From Periplaneta americana (lineage: Eukaryota; Arthropoda; Insecta; Blattodea; Blattidae), in NCBI RefSeq assembly GCF_040183065.1, contig NC_091123.1:9101001-9165000 (forward strand): a stretch of DNA of 64,000 bases. The letters run 5' to 3'. The position numbers were made by a program, and so were the translations under genes. The notes beneath the pieces were generated by a model that was not told where the DNA came from, did no database searches, and was given only the letters and a program-made list of their open reading frames with translations. This document shows, in pieces, positions 39,014 to 47,860 of the stretch; positions within the stretch are counted from its first letter, which is position 1; the number at the start of each line of letters is the position of its first letter.

Positions 39014-40913
39014 TGACCACTAAGTATATGATTCTATAATTATTCTGTACGTGCATGAATATTGATATGTTTACTTCTCCCTAGAAGGATAAAATTATTA
39101 GGTTTTATCTCAATTTTAATCTTCTTAATTTTTTGATGAGGGTAACTATTTGTTAGTCATTCGTGTAATAATAACATTGTAGAAAAACTGATTCAATATT
39201 ATGTGCCAACGAACTGTTAAACGCCAGGAATTGACATGATTTTCTTAAATCATAGCCAGGAAGAGAAAGATGACATAAATAAATGTACCTAACGGGGATA
39301 ATGGGGATTGAAATACCTCGTGCTCTAAAGTCTTTTAATGGAACAGAATTTCTCAAAAGAGTAATGATTAAAATAGCTTAAATAACTTGTCCATAAGAAA
39401 TTTTTATTTTGAAAAACTATTAATTTCTCCACCAAGTATCGAGAGAAGAATTTAGAAAATTCCTGATTATATTCAAGAGGAAGGTTAGAAAAAAGAAGCA
39501 AGAAAAATCGTACATTATTCACTGGCTCTTGATGACAGCAGTGACATTACTGATTGAGCAAAGCTTGAGATTTTCATCCGCGGGATTGATCAAGATGTTA
39601 GTACAGGAACCACCACTGGTTGTAGTTTTCATGCCAAGTACCTTTCCTCCGTCTGATTAGCCTACTTCATAGACTGTCTGTCGCATGTAATCACTGCAGC
39701 TCGAGTTTTGATCACCGCTGATTTAGACATTATGAAGACGCGTGGCGGGCTTAGAAAGGTAGAGCTGCATACTCTCCTGACATGCCACTCTGTCCGTCTT
39801 TACCCCCAGGAAAGACCCGGTACTCAATTTAATGGGAGGCTGAGTGAACCTCGAGGCTGTTGTGGAAGTTTGGCAACGAGAAAATCCGATCTCTACCTGG
39901 AATTGAACCCATGTCCTTCCAGTCCGTAGCCAGTGCTCTACCAATTGAACTATTATTTTAGTTAGTGTTATTAAGCAGTATTAAGAATCCCCACTAAGAG
40001 GTGTACCTGAAAGACGTCGTCGCTGTTGTTCTGGTTCGCCTCCCACTCGGGTGAGTCGATGAACTGGTGAGGCTGGATGTAGTGCAGGTGCATGTCATCG
40101 CACGTCACCCGCAACCTGCCGTGAGACACAGTCCACCGGTGAGCAACCTTACTACAGAACTCAGAAGATGGCAGATCACAACTTATTACAAACACTTCTG
40201 ACATGAATACTTCTTTGTCCAAAATATAACTGATGAGACAATCTAACATTGTTAGCGTAATATGAAGTTCAAGAAGTCTCCACCAGATGCTGCACCAACC
40301 AACCAACATCATGTTTAACTGAAGTTCTGTTTCTGTGAAAACCAAGCAATAAGTCTTAGGTCTATTTTGATTTTGATTCCTACTCTATTTTTTCATTGAT
40401 GTTATAAATATGTCTTCCTCTTCAATTTGGCGTTTTCCCTTGAAAATACAAAATGAAAAGATGCGGTTGGTTTTCGTTTCTTGACTGCTTGTGCCTAATT
40501 TGTAATTTTATAAAGTAGGCCTAATGGATTTGGGAGGTTCTTGATTGATTGCGTAAACTGTTGTTGAATTTTGTGGGAGAATTCTTCTATGAATGCAATA
40601 TTTAGTACGGATTGTAAAAACGTGTTTATTTTTCTATAATCTGCTCCAGTTTTTGCACGTAGAACTAATTTCTGTACGTCACGCAATTTACTTAACAGAG
40701 TTTCATTGTGAGATGACGAGGCTGGATATGCCAAAGTATCCGCGTGGGTAAAAGACCTTTGGGGTGGCCGAAACGTAGATGGGAGGATAATATTAAAATA
40801 GATTTGAGGGAGGTGAGATATGATGATAAGGAATGGATTAATCTTGCTCAGGACAGGGACCGATGGTGGGTTTATGTGAGGGCGGCAATGAATCTTCGGG
40901 GTCTCTGAAAGCC

Positions 40914-40983
<70 letters not shown>

Positions 40984-42901
40984 GGGTGAGTAAGTAAGAA
41001 AGGAAGCACACAAGTAAGCAAGTAATTAAGTATTAAGTTATCTGTGTACAAGGGGTTAAACTAAAAACGTATTAATTGAATTAGTAAGTTCGTATTGTTT
41101 TATCACTATGAAAAGAAGTGCAATACAAGGAGAACAATGGGAACACAAGGAGAACAAAGGAGAATATAAACAGAATAAGGCAACGCAAGACGAACAAGAC
41201 GAATACAAGAAGAAGAAAGGAAACACAAGGAGAACCAGAGGAATGCAAAGCGAATAAAGGAAACAGAACAAGAACAAAGGGAAATACAAAGGGAACACAA
41301 GAAGAACAAGGAGAAGACAAGGAGAATAGTGGGAAATGCAAGAACAACAGAAGGAGAACAAGGGGAACAGGAAGAAAACAAGAGGAATATAGGAGAACAA
41401 AGATGAATGAAAGGGGAACACAAAGAGAAGAAGTGGAACACAAGGAGAACAAGAATACAAGGAGAATAAGGGGAATACAAAGAGAGTGAGGGGAATGCAA
41501 GGAGAACGAGGGAAACATAAAGAGAACGAGGGGGATGAAGAAGAACGAGAGAATACAAGGATAATGAGGGGAACACGAGGATAACACAAGAAGAACTAAG
41601 GGGAATATACAAGGAGATCATGGAGAACACAATAAGAGCAAGAGGAATACAAGGAGAACAAGGGAAATGCAAGGAGAACAAAGGGAACACAATAAAAGTA
41701 AAGGAGAATACAGGGGGAACGCAAAGAGAGCAAGGGGAATAGAAAGAGAACAATGGGAATACAAGGAGAACAATGGGAATACAAGGAGAACAAGGGGAAT
41801 ACAAGGACAGCAAGGGCAATACAAAGAGAACAATGGGAATACAAGGAGAAAGAAACACATGAAGAATAAAGGGAACACAAGGAAATCATGGGGAATATAA
41901 GGAGAATAAATGGAACACAAGAAGAAGAAAGGGAAATACAAGGAGAAGGAGGAGAAAACAAGGAGAACAAAGGAAGCACAAGGAGAACAAAGAAAACACA
42001 AGGAGAACAAGAGGCATAAGAGAGAACACGGGGAAAGGGGTAGGAATTCAGTTTATGTGGCTGTTAGTTCTCAAGTTGGAGATAAAGACACAGTTGAGGT
42101 CAAGATCGGGGCTGACACTCACTTGCCCTTGAGCAGCACGGAGAGGCGCTCGTCGGCAGGCGTGACCTCCTCCACGGCGTACGTCTCGCCCGGCTCCAGG
42201 CGCAGCAGCTGTCCCTCGCGCGTCAGCTCCTTGAAGTGCTTCTTGCTGACGCGCAGCGGCTTGAACAGCTTCAGGTACAGCTCGGTGAGCTCCAGGGACA
42301 GGGGCGGCGGCAGGAAGCGGCAGGCCAGCAGCACCGTGTGGATGGCGTTGAGCAGCACGAGCCCCACGCTCCAGGCGAAGGCGTCGGGCGCGCACACGTG
42401 GATGCCGGCCCACAGCGCCGACAGGAAGAAGCCCACGCACAGGCTGGCGCGCAGCAGCAGCAGGCTCTGCTTGAAGCTGCGCGGCACGATGAAGGCGGCC
42501 GCGAAGAACAGGTTGGCCGTCTGGAACAGGTTGTGCTGCGCCGCCTCCCACTCCACGCAGTGCTCCGGCAGGCCGCTGCCCCCGCCGCCGCCGCCGACGA
42601 CCACGGTGTCGTTGACGAGGCTCAGGTTCGACACCAGCAGGCCCAGCGCCGACGGCGTCGAGTTCCAGAAGTCCTCGGTCCACGTCGTGAAGTTGTCCGC
42701 CGCCGCGACGACGGGCGTCGGGGCGCCCGAGGAGGAGCCCATGTCGGCCGGCGTGCTGGCGGTGCCGGCGGCCCCCGCCTCCCGGTCCACGCCGTCGGCG
42801 TCCGCCGGCAGGAAGACGCTCGAACTGAAGACTCTGCTGGCTGTCACGTCACTGCTACTGCCTACGTCCGTCGCTGCAGTCGGGTTTGGAAGCTTCTCCA
42901 T
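30641..42901 (-). CDS. Popeye domain-containing protein (POPDC/BVES-like), six coding exons
   Basis: The gene joins complement exons 42123-42901, 40007-40115, 36815-36926, 34836-35060, 33951-34206 and 30641-30764, giving 534 residues. Residues 1-120 are Ser/Ala/Gly-rich with NxS/T sites at 70, 80, 92 and 97, consistent with an extracellular N-terminus. Helices lie near 125-141, 146-169 and 174-197. The Popeye domain follows, with FIDSPEW (278-284) and FQVT (295-298), the two conserved motifs of its cAMP-binding fold, and GKDITHKLYSLNE at 334-346. The tail is Gln/Ala/Pro-rich. The family consists of plasma-membrane cAMP effectors of muscle and epithelia. All five junctions are GT-AG with matching phases (2, 0, 1, 1, 2). 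The ATG at 42901 is the first in frame; a GTG lies just before it. No promoter was seen. Confidence 0.93.
30765..31929. other. Popeye intron 5, unassigned part
   Basis: AT-rich intronic sequence without recognised exons or element ends. Confidence 0.5.
31930..32596 (+). mobile_element. pogo/Tigger-like deletion derivative in Popeye intron 5
   Basis: Ends CCGTATTTACTCACTTTTAA and, reversed, TCATATTTACTCGCATATTA form inverted repeats, with TA on both sides (31928-31929, 32597-32598). This fits the pogo/Tigger branch of Tc1/mariner. The interior keeps the start of a transposase (separate entry). At 667 bp the catalytic domain is gone. Confidence 0.88.
32368..32432 (+). pseudogene. pogo/Tigger transposase N-terminal stub (CENP-B-type HTH)
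   Basis: ATG at 32368 opens MSNKRESYSVHFKLIVIDFA-EK, resembling the start of CENP-B-like HTH domains ('K R.SYTV.FKL.VV..AE'). The frame is lost after about 22 residues. This is the only part of the transposase left within the MITE. Confidence 0.75.
32833..33697. repeat. ~410-bp tandem duplication in Popeye intron 5
   Basis: Copy 1 (32833-33241) and copy 2 (33242-33697) share 'gtacactg', 'atagatggcgaag', 'aaaccgctgat', 'cacctattgagaa' and 'tacacgatc' in the same order. Copy 1 carries an A18-20 run near 33000-33018. Copy 2 has about 36 extra bases near 33607-33655. Confidence 0.88.
33951..34206 (-). CDS. Popeye gene, coding exon 5 (Pro/Ala-rich cytoplasmic tail)
   Basis: This 256-bp exon encodes residues 410-493 plus two bases: STSPSRLQQHQCWVPVV, then an Ala/Thr/Val/Pro-rich stretch ending in PPPPHTQTRS. 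Its acceptor has a strong pyrimidine tract (ctctcacccatttccttatacgcag); donor TCCAG|GTCAGT. Of the three open minus-strand frames only this one has strong third-position GC bias and joins exons 4 and 6 in phase. Low-complexity tails vary among family members, so support is from splicing and codon use rather than homology. Confidence 0.78.
34207..34835. other. Popeye intron 4, nothing recognised
   Basis: 629-bp intron with no repeat or exon identified. Confidence 0.55.
34836..35060 (-). CDS. Popeye gene, coding exon 4 (end of Popeye domain, Ser/Arg-rich tail)
   Basis: This 225-bp exon begins by completing Gly334 and reads KDITHKLYSLNEHLGAL, the conserved end of the Popeye domain. It continues through a Ser/Arg-rich segment (MNRSLSVDAV .. 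RTQQQRRTSATYSD) that may be phosphorylated, though this is only inferred from composition. Acceptor cgctgttgcag|GG, donor GACA|GTCAGT. Phase 1 to phase 1. A non-spliced read-through would add residues SQCTLITS.., which look non-coding. Confidence 0.9.
35110..36256. repeat. CACTCACTAAGT minisatellite with 78-bp higher-order units (Popeye intron 3)
   Basis: Composed of short 'cactcactaagt' and 'gtcattcatt' blocks. From 35725 the pattern becomes regular: the marker 'c/ttcagtcactctcatt' occurs at 35725, 35803, 35881, 35959, 36037 and 36115, each exactly 78 bp apart. This is a higher-order repeat of six units. Confidence 0.93.
36257..36500. repeat. 60-bp repeat of TTAA/TTCA tetramers (Popeye intron 3)
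   Basis: Units of about 60 bp, each ending 'cgtttgtcggttcattaatt', begin near 36301, 36361 and 36421. They follow directly on from the CACT array and use a different tetramer. Confidence 0.88.
36815..36926 (-). CDS. Popeye gene, coding exon 3 (VTI..CWSR segment)
   Basis: This 112-bp exon encodes residues 297-333 plus one base: VTITAEQECLYMCWSRLKLE and on to VVLSNII. It follows exon 2 to create FQVTITAE, the second Popeye signature. Acceptor ctgttccag|GTA, donor ATAG|GTAACG. Phase 0 to phase 1. Confidence 0.95.
37100..38400. repeat. degenerate ~100-112-bp satellite (Popeye intron 2)
   Basis: About ten diverged units share 'ctgttactttagacagtg', 'accattgttgtttgaaacaa', 'gtgattagcagtgattattt' and 'gttaat.tttcacttataat' in fixed order. 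The marker 'gttactttag' recurs near 37454, 37565, 37665, 37764, 37866, 37965 and 38071. Confidence 0.88.
38405..39012. repeat. TAA/ATT microsatellites in Popeye intron 2
   Basis: (AAT)n at 38411-38458 and (ATT)n at about 38980-39012, separated by unassigned sequence. Confidence 0.85.
39738..39955 (-). mobile_element. tRNA-derived SINE, third family (Popeye intron 2)
   Basis: On the minus strand the head 'agttcaattggtagagcac' is a clean A-box region and 'gggttcaattcc' a B-box. The body includes complements of 'gaaagacccggtactcaatt' and 'ctgagtgaacctcg', which recur at 62622-62855. The head is tRNA-like, but there is no intact acceptor pairing with a 3' half, so it is not a tRNA gene. Confidence 0.85.
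40007..40115 (-). CDS. Popeye gene, coding exon 2 (FIDSPEW motif)
   Basis: This 109-bp exon encodes residues 260 (shared) to 296, LRVTCDDMHLHYIQPHQFID then SPEWEAN and ending DDVFQ. Acceptor cggcag|G, donor CAG|GTACAC. It enters at phase 2 and leaves at phase 0. The FIDSPEW motif is one of the two most conserved Popeye signatures and belongs to the cyclic-nucleotide pocket in the family. Confidence 0.95.
40116..40747. other. Popeye intron 1, 3' part, nothing recognised
   Basis: No exon-like or repeat sequence identified. The minus frame at 39971-40345 continues open past the exon 2 acceptor but loses homology there. Confidence 0.5.
40748..40983 (+). mobile_element. LINE 3' end with (AAGT)n tail (Popeye intron 1)
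   Basis: The plus strand carries 'gggaggataatattaaaata', 'gatttgagggaggtgagata' and 'gtgagggcggcaatgaatct', the 3' end of the LINE family also at 55737-56640 and 58010-58450. An (AAGT)n tract follows at 40914-40983. Only about the last 170 bp of the element remains. Confidence 0.9.
41110..42040. repeat. purine-rich ~20-bp minisatellite (second locus, Popeye intron 1)
   Basis: Tandem units such as 'tgggaatacaaggagaacaa' run for over 900 bp with strong strand asymmetry. It shares its unit with 29588-29825. The long minus-strand frames (Leu/Phe/Ser/Pro) and plus-strand frames (Lys/Glu/Arg/Asn) are artefacts of its composition. Confidence 0.93.
42123..42901 (-). CDS. Popeye gene, coding exon 1 (N-terminus, membrane helices, start of Popeye domain)
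   Basis: Encodes residues 1-259 plus two bases of codon 260. GC-rich and strongly coding, ending LLKGK at the donor AAGGGCAA|GTGAGT. The ATG lies at 42899-42901. A possible acceptor (gttgcag) at 42924-42930 would place a 22-base 5' UTR ahead of it and an unseen upstream exon beyond. Residues 208-260 (TELYLKLFKPLRVSKKHF..) match the segment after the third helix in vertebrate POPDC proteins. Long plus-strand frames here (384 and 278 codons) are antisense shadows. Confidence 0.92.
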
Positions 42902-42945
42902 CACAGACGGGATGTTGCTCCACCTGCAACGACCAACATATCAAT

Positions 42946-43832
42946 ACTGTTATTCATTTATTTACTTATTTATTTATTTACTTACTCATTTATTTATTTA
43001 CTTATTTATTTATGTACTTACTCATTTATTTATTTACTTATTTATTTACTTATTCACTTATTAATTAATTAATTAATTTCCTTATTTATTATTTATTTAT
43101 TTACTCATTTACTTATGTATTTATTCATGTACTTATTTACTCATTTATTTACTTACTTATTTATTTACTTATTTACTTATTTGTTAATTAATTTATTTAT
43201 TTCCTTATTTACTTATTTATTTATTCATGTACTCATTTACTCATTTATTTATTTATTTACTTATTTACTTATTTACTTATTTACTTATTAATTAATTTAT
43301 TTTCTTATTTATTTATTCATGTATTTACTTATTTATTTATTCATGTACTTATTTACTCATTTATTTATTTACTTATTTATTCATTTATTTATTTATTTTC
43401 TTATTTATTTATTTATTTATTTATTCATGTACTTATTTACTCATTTATTTATTTGTTTACTTATTTCTTTACTTATTTACTTATTAATTTATTAATTAAT
43501 TTATTTACTTATTTAATTATTTATTTATTCATGTACCTATTTATTTATTTACTTATTTATTTATTTACTTATTTATTTATTTCCTTGTTCATTTATTTAC
43601 TTATTTAATTATTTATTTATTCATGTACCTATTTATTTATTTACTTATTTATTTATTTATTTATTTAATCACTCATTTATTTGTTTATTTATTTATGTAC
43701 CTATTTACTTATTTTCTTACTTTTTTATTTACTTATTTACTTATTTATTTATTCATGTACCTACTTATTTATTTACTTATTTATTTATTTATTTATTTAT
43801 TTACTTATTCACTTATTCATTCATTCATTCAT

Positions 43833-43867
<35 letters not shown>

Positions 43868-43870
43868 TTA
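42946..43870. repeat. TTTA/TTAC tetramer array upstream of the Popeye gene
   Basis: About 0.9 kb of (ATTT)n with ACTT and ACTC variants. The marker 'attcatgtac' recurs at intervals of roughly 90-130 bp (near 43133, 43222, 43338, 43422, 43528, 43619, 43751), showing loose higher-order structure. The tyrosine/leucine/isoleucine frames through it are not genes. Confidence 0.92.
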
Positions 43871-44024
43871 TTTATATTAGTATAAATATAAATGTAAGTA
43901 CAAATACAAAACTAGTGAGTAAAATATCTATAACAAACCAAAAGAAAATCAATACAAGGCACAATCAAGATATTTATGAAATGCACTTGTATTAATTGTG
44001 CAGATAAACATACAGTACATGCGA

Positions 44025-44288
44025 GCCACCGGCATGACTCAGTTAAGGCGCTTGTCTGCCGGTCTGAAGTTGCGCTCGGGCGCTGGTACTATTCCCGCTT
44101 GGGTTGATTACCTGGTTAATTTTTTCCGAGGTTTTCTCCCAACCGTAAGATGAATGCCAGGTAATCTATGGCGAATCCTCGGCCTCATCTCGCCAAATAC
44201 CATCTCGCTATCACCAATCTCATCGACACTAATTAACCTAGTAGTTGATACAACGTCGTTAAATAACCAATTATATATAAAAAAACAT
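44025..44288 (+). mobile_element. tRNA-derived SINE, first family, near full length
   Basis: Starts GCCACCGGCATGACTCAGTT (A-box region), with B-box-like 'ggtactattcc', then 'ccaggtaatctatggcgaat', and ends 'cgtcgttaaataacc' plus an A-rich tail. TACATGCG at 44016-44023 recurs at 44289-44296 as a probable target duplication. Same family as 3596, 6571 and 61032. Confidence 0.9.
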
Positions 44289-44353
44289 ACATGCGCATGT
44301 CACTGAAGATTGCTTCCATGCCCGTTGAGTCACTCTATCAAACAGCGTCAGAT

Positions 44354-44572
44354 TGTCTATAAGAACTGAGCTTATACACGTGATTTTCTGCAAATTTGGA
44401 TTTTTCCTGCTCCTCTCCATAAACGCCTAACGGCTAGTCTTCTTCTCTGCCTTTTAAGTGACACATTTAGTATAGACTCCAGGCGTTACTCTAGTTTCTC
44501 CGTTTCCTGTGTTACATACATTCAGGGCAGTCAGGAAACTTAAGGATTGCCCCTTGTACAAAATGTTAGTAG
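44354..44572. repeat. dispersed repeat pair, member 1
   Basis: Similar to 46447-46672: shared 'aagaactgagctt.tacacg', 'ctagtcttcttctctgcctt' and 'agggcagtc.ggaaactta'. On the minus strand both begin with a 'YKG(E/Q)S(I/L)SF.TALN' reading, but this member then has a stop. Origin not recognised. Confidence 0.75.
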
Positions 44573-44576
44573 CCTA

Positions 44577-44578
<2 letters not shown>

Positions 44579-44614
<36 letters not shown>

Positions 44615-44895
44615 AAACATGTATTAGATCAGGTGCCTTTGTTACGGTCTCACATCAGTCGATCTCTTAGCCGGGCGGCCAACGGATTTGTTTCGGGATG
44701 CGTGTTCTATCCATGATTTTCCCGGTAGTTCCTTTGGTTATTCACATATTGTAATATTGGTTAGGGTGTGAGTTCTCTCAGGATATTATCATTTCTTTTG
44801 TGGTGCCATTTTATGATTCCAGCAGTGCATCTCATGAACTTCATATCGGCAGCGGTTATTCTTGAGGAGTCAGATGTTTTTCCGAGAAGGTGCAC
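44579..44895 (-). pseudogene. LINE RT C-terminal relic plus (CAT)n
   Basis: The minus strand reads ITAADMKFMRCTAGI, KRNDNILREL and a degraded GRP-like region. This is the 'AAEMRFMRRTAGY.L.DH.RNE.IL.EL' tail found at the end of some insect LINE RTs. It ends against a (CAT)n microsatellite at 44579-44612. Confidence 0.7.
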
Positions 44896-44899
44896 AGAT

Positions 44900-44975
44900 T
44901 AGGGACCGATTGCGAGCTTATGTGAGGGTGGCAGCCGGGTTCCTTAAAAGTCATTTGTAAGTTAGCAAGTAAATC
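44900..44975 (+). mobile_element. short LINE 3' end relic
   Basis: 'agggaccgattgcgagctta' and 'tgtgagggtggcagccggg' followed by 'taagttagcaagtaa' match the last bases of the LINE family with an (AAGT)n tail, here eroded. Confidence 0.7.
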
Positions 44976-45329
44976 AGGCGCTTTTACGTCCAAGCTTCGC
45001 ATCCGTAAGATAAAACTTGTCGGGCAAAAGTTTTATAAATATTGATTCTTGTATTCCTCTGAACTAATCAAGGTTTGCAATCTGAATTTATTGTACATAA
45101 GTGACTTTATTTATGACTTTGATAATTTTATTTTGTATGTCAAAGTCATGTGTAAATGACAACGAATATCAAAGGTAGTTATAATTGTTCACTCTTTCTA
45201 ATAATATGTTATTGAGGCATATTTTGCTGGGTGTAGGATCTTTTCCTTTTAATTGCAAATACTTTGGTTTTATCATATGACATTTTCGTATCATAATTTT
45301 TGTTTATTCTCTCTAAATTATCTAATGAT

Positions 45330-45510
45330 ATTTGGAGTGTTAGTAATAATAATAAAAATCACCATGATAATAATATTTGTTTCCTTGTCGATTTAACCTC
45401 ACCTTTTCCGTCTTACATGCCGCAGCGGTTAGAGGAGGAAGAATCACTGAATCACACACTAGGCATCTCACAAGTGGGGGTCTCCTGGTCACGTGATTAG
45501 CATGGCACAG

Positions 45511-45568
<58 letters not shown>

Positions 45569-45651
45569 TTTCAATTTTTTTTCTTTGTTGATTTAACTTT
45601 CCGTTTTCCGTCCTTAGCATGGCACAGGAATAACAGTGATGATAATAATAG

Positions 45652-45718
<67 letters not shown>

Positions 45719-45791
45719 TTTCAATTTTTTTTCTTTGTTGAATTAACTTTCCGTTTTCCGTCATTAGCATGGCACAGGAATAACAGTGATG

Positions 45792-45829
<38 letters not shown>

Positions 45830-46022
45830 TTCCAATCTTTTTTCTTTGTTGATTTAACTTTCCGTTTTCCGTCATTAGCATGGTACAGGAATAACAGTAA
45901 TAATAATAATAATAATAATAATAGTAGTAATAATAATAATAATAATAATAATTTTCAATTTTTTTTCTTTGTTGATTTAACTTTCCGTTTTCCGTCATTA
46001 GCATGGCACAGGAGTAACAGTG

Positions 46023-46088
<66 letters not shown>

Positions 46089-46090
46089 GC
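45330..46090. repeat. composite minisatellite: ~75-bp unit alternating with (TAA)n
   Basis: A unit reading 'tcaattttttttctttgttg', 'atttaactttccgttttccg' and 'tcattagcatggcacaggaa' alternates with TAA runs of varying length. Clear units start near 45570, 45720, 45829 and 45953; more diverged pieces are at 45378 and 45490. The frame it produces repeats [15 protein letters not shown] plus Tyr runs and is not a gene. Confidence 0.93.
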
Positions 46091-47860
46091 AATAATAATA
46101 GTAATAAATAAAATTTATATGTCTCAGAAAAAGAACTCAAGAAATGAGACAGTGAAAAAATAACAGTGACATATTTTACAAATAAGTGTTCAAGGGATAA
46201 TATTGAAGCACTAAAAATGACCTAGCACCTATGTCCAAAGACAACGTCACTAGGTAAAGAATTCCACAAACGAGGTAACGCAACACTGTAAAAAGTTTTT
46301 GTGTTCTCGTAGGTTCTTCAGCCCAGCATTCAGTACTTGATAACATCAACCATATGTCATACTTATTTCAGGATACTTGATTTGCTCTACACAGTGTCTT
46401 TGATACAATTTGGAAAACATATAAATAAAAGGCTACAGTTTCAGATTTTCTTTTTAAGAACTGAGCTTCTACACGTGATTTCTTGAAAATTGCAATTTTT
46501 CCTGGTTGTCGCCATAAACGCCTAATAGCTAGTCTTCTTCTCTGCCTTTCAAGTGACGCATTTAGTATAGATTCCAGGCGTTGCCCTAGTTCTAGATAAA
46601 TTCTCCATTTGCTATGCCCTGCGTCGTCTATATTAAGGGCAGTCCGGAAACTTATCGATTCCCCCTTGTATGTCAGAGATGCTGTACAACTCTTTTCAGG
46701 CCTGTAACTTACATTTTGTGGTACCTGACACATTTTGAAAAAGTCAAGGCAACTTGAGGAGTATTAATAGATACTACTAAATAGATGTTGTATGCAAGAA
46801 ATTAAGTCTGTAGCTTAAAAATATGATAAATGGAAATTCCACCCATCCTATTCTTTAGACATACATGCATGGTGCATAAAAAAGGAAACTCGATGACGCG
46901 AGAAACAAATGACATTAAGTTATTCTTCTTTGTCACGGTTCTCATACTTATTATCGATCTACGATACGGAAATCCAATTTTACCTCCCTTCGAAAAAAAA
47001 AAAACCAGTACGTGGCTATAATGATAACGTTTGTGAAGACAAGATCAATAATAGTCTGGTGCCCGCGGTTTCGATGAAAGTGAAGATAGTTCAGCTAGGA
47101 GTCGCCTGTCACCCGTTTGTTGACCCTCTGAGTGGACAGACAACAAGCTCTAATTAAGAGCGGAGCACCGATCAGATAGACCTCCCGCACGACACCAGGC
47201 CTGGTCGTCTTTTTCTGCAACTCCAGCAGGAAAGGTCAGCACGAGGGAAGAGACTTGATCGTTGAAAGAGGTCAACAGTCTAAAAATTACGATGAGGTTG
47301 TTGACACCTTGATGAAAAAGCAAAACGTTTGAACGTGTAGGGAGTTAAAAGAATGGAAAGGGCAAAGAACAGGAAAATAGGATAAGAAAACAGAGAAAAG
47401 AAAGGGGAAGAAAATATAAAACGGAAAAAAGGAAAGGACAAAGAAGAGGAAAATGAAATAAGAAAAGACAAAAAATGAAAGGGAAGAAGGGGTCAGAATT
47501 AACTCTAAAAATTTTGAAGAAAGTATTTGTCTTCGTAACTTTTCATGATAGAAACGCGAAACTTGATAGGCCTACTCTTACTTCTGAATATACTGTACCC
47601 CAAGCATATCCTGAAGATCACTTTAAAATTGCCCTAATAGGAAAAAGACAAAACTTTACGAACTGAATGACTGGGGAAAATGGGATGAGAAACATTTAAA
47701 AGGCGCGCAAAATGAGGCCTTGCAAGGGAAATTGGGGCTGAGGAGAAGTGTCTGTGTCATTTCCACGCCTGTTGGTCATTTGTTTTCACTTCGATTTTCG
47801 TCGTTCCATATGAAGACACACTTCTGAATTTTAAAAACTGCATAGTATCCCCTTAAATAT
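46091..47860. other. no supported gene; contains repeat-pair member 2
   Basis: 46447-46672 is the second member of the pair with 44354-44572. A 121-codon minus frame (46368-46733) covers it. The frame is intact and reads YKGESISFRTALN and RRRLAIRRLWR; I do not recognise the protein. It could be the last piece of a retroelement. The rest is unassigned. Confidence 0.45.

Noticed and set aside
39890..39955. Possible tRNA gene on the minus strand
   Set aside because: A and B boxes are clear, but the sequence runs into a SINE body shared with 62622-62855.
41056..42010. Minus-strand Leu/Phe/Ser/Pro-rich frames of 111 to 250 codons
   Set aside because: They arise from the 20-bp purine-rich minisatellite, which has almost no stop words in that orientation.
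41910..43072. Plus-strand frames of 384 and 278 codons
   Set aside because: They lie antisense to Popeye exon 1, which is GC-rich with high third-position GC, and run into the purine minisatellite and TTTA repeats. Composition explains them, and no motif was seen.
43623..43995. Multi-spanning 'membrane protein' frames rich in Tyr/Leu/Ile
   Set aside because: Translations of the TTTA tetramer array.
45669..46140. Frames with Tyr and Leu runs
   Set aside because: Translations of the composite TAA minisatellite.
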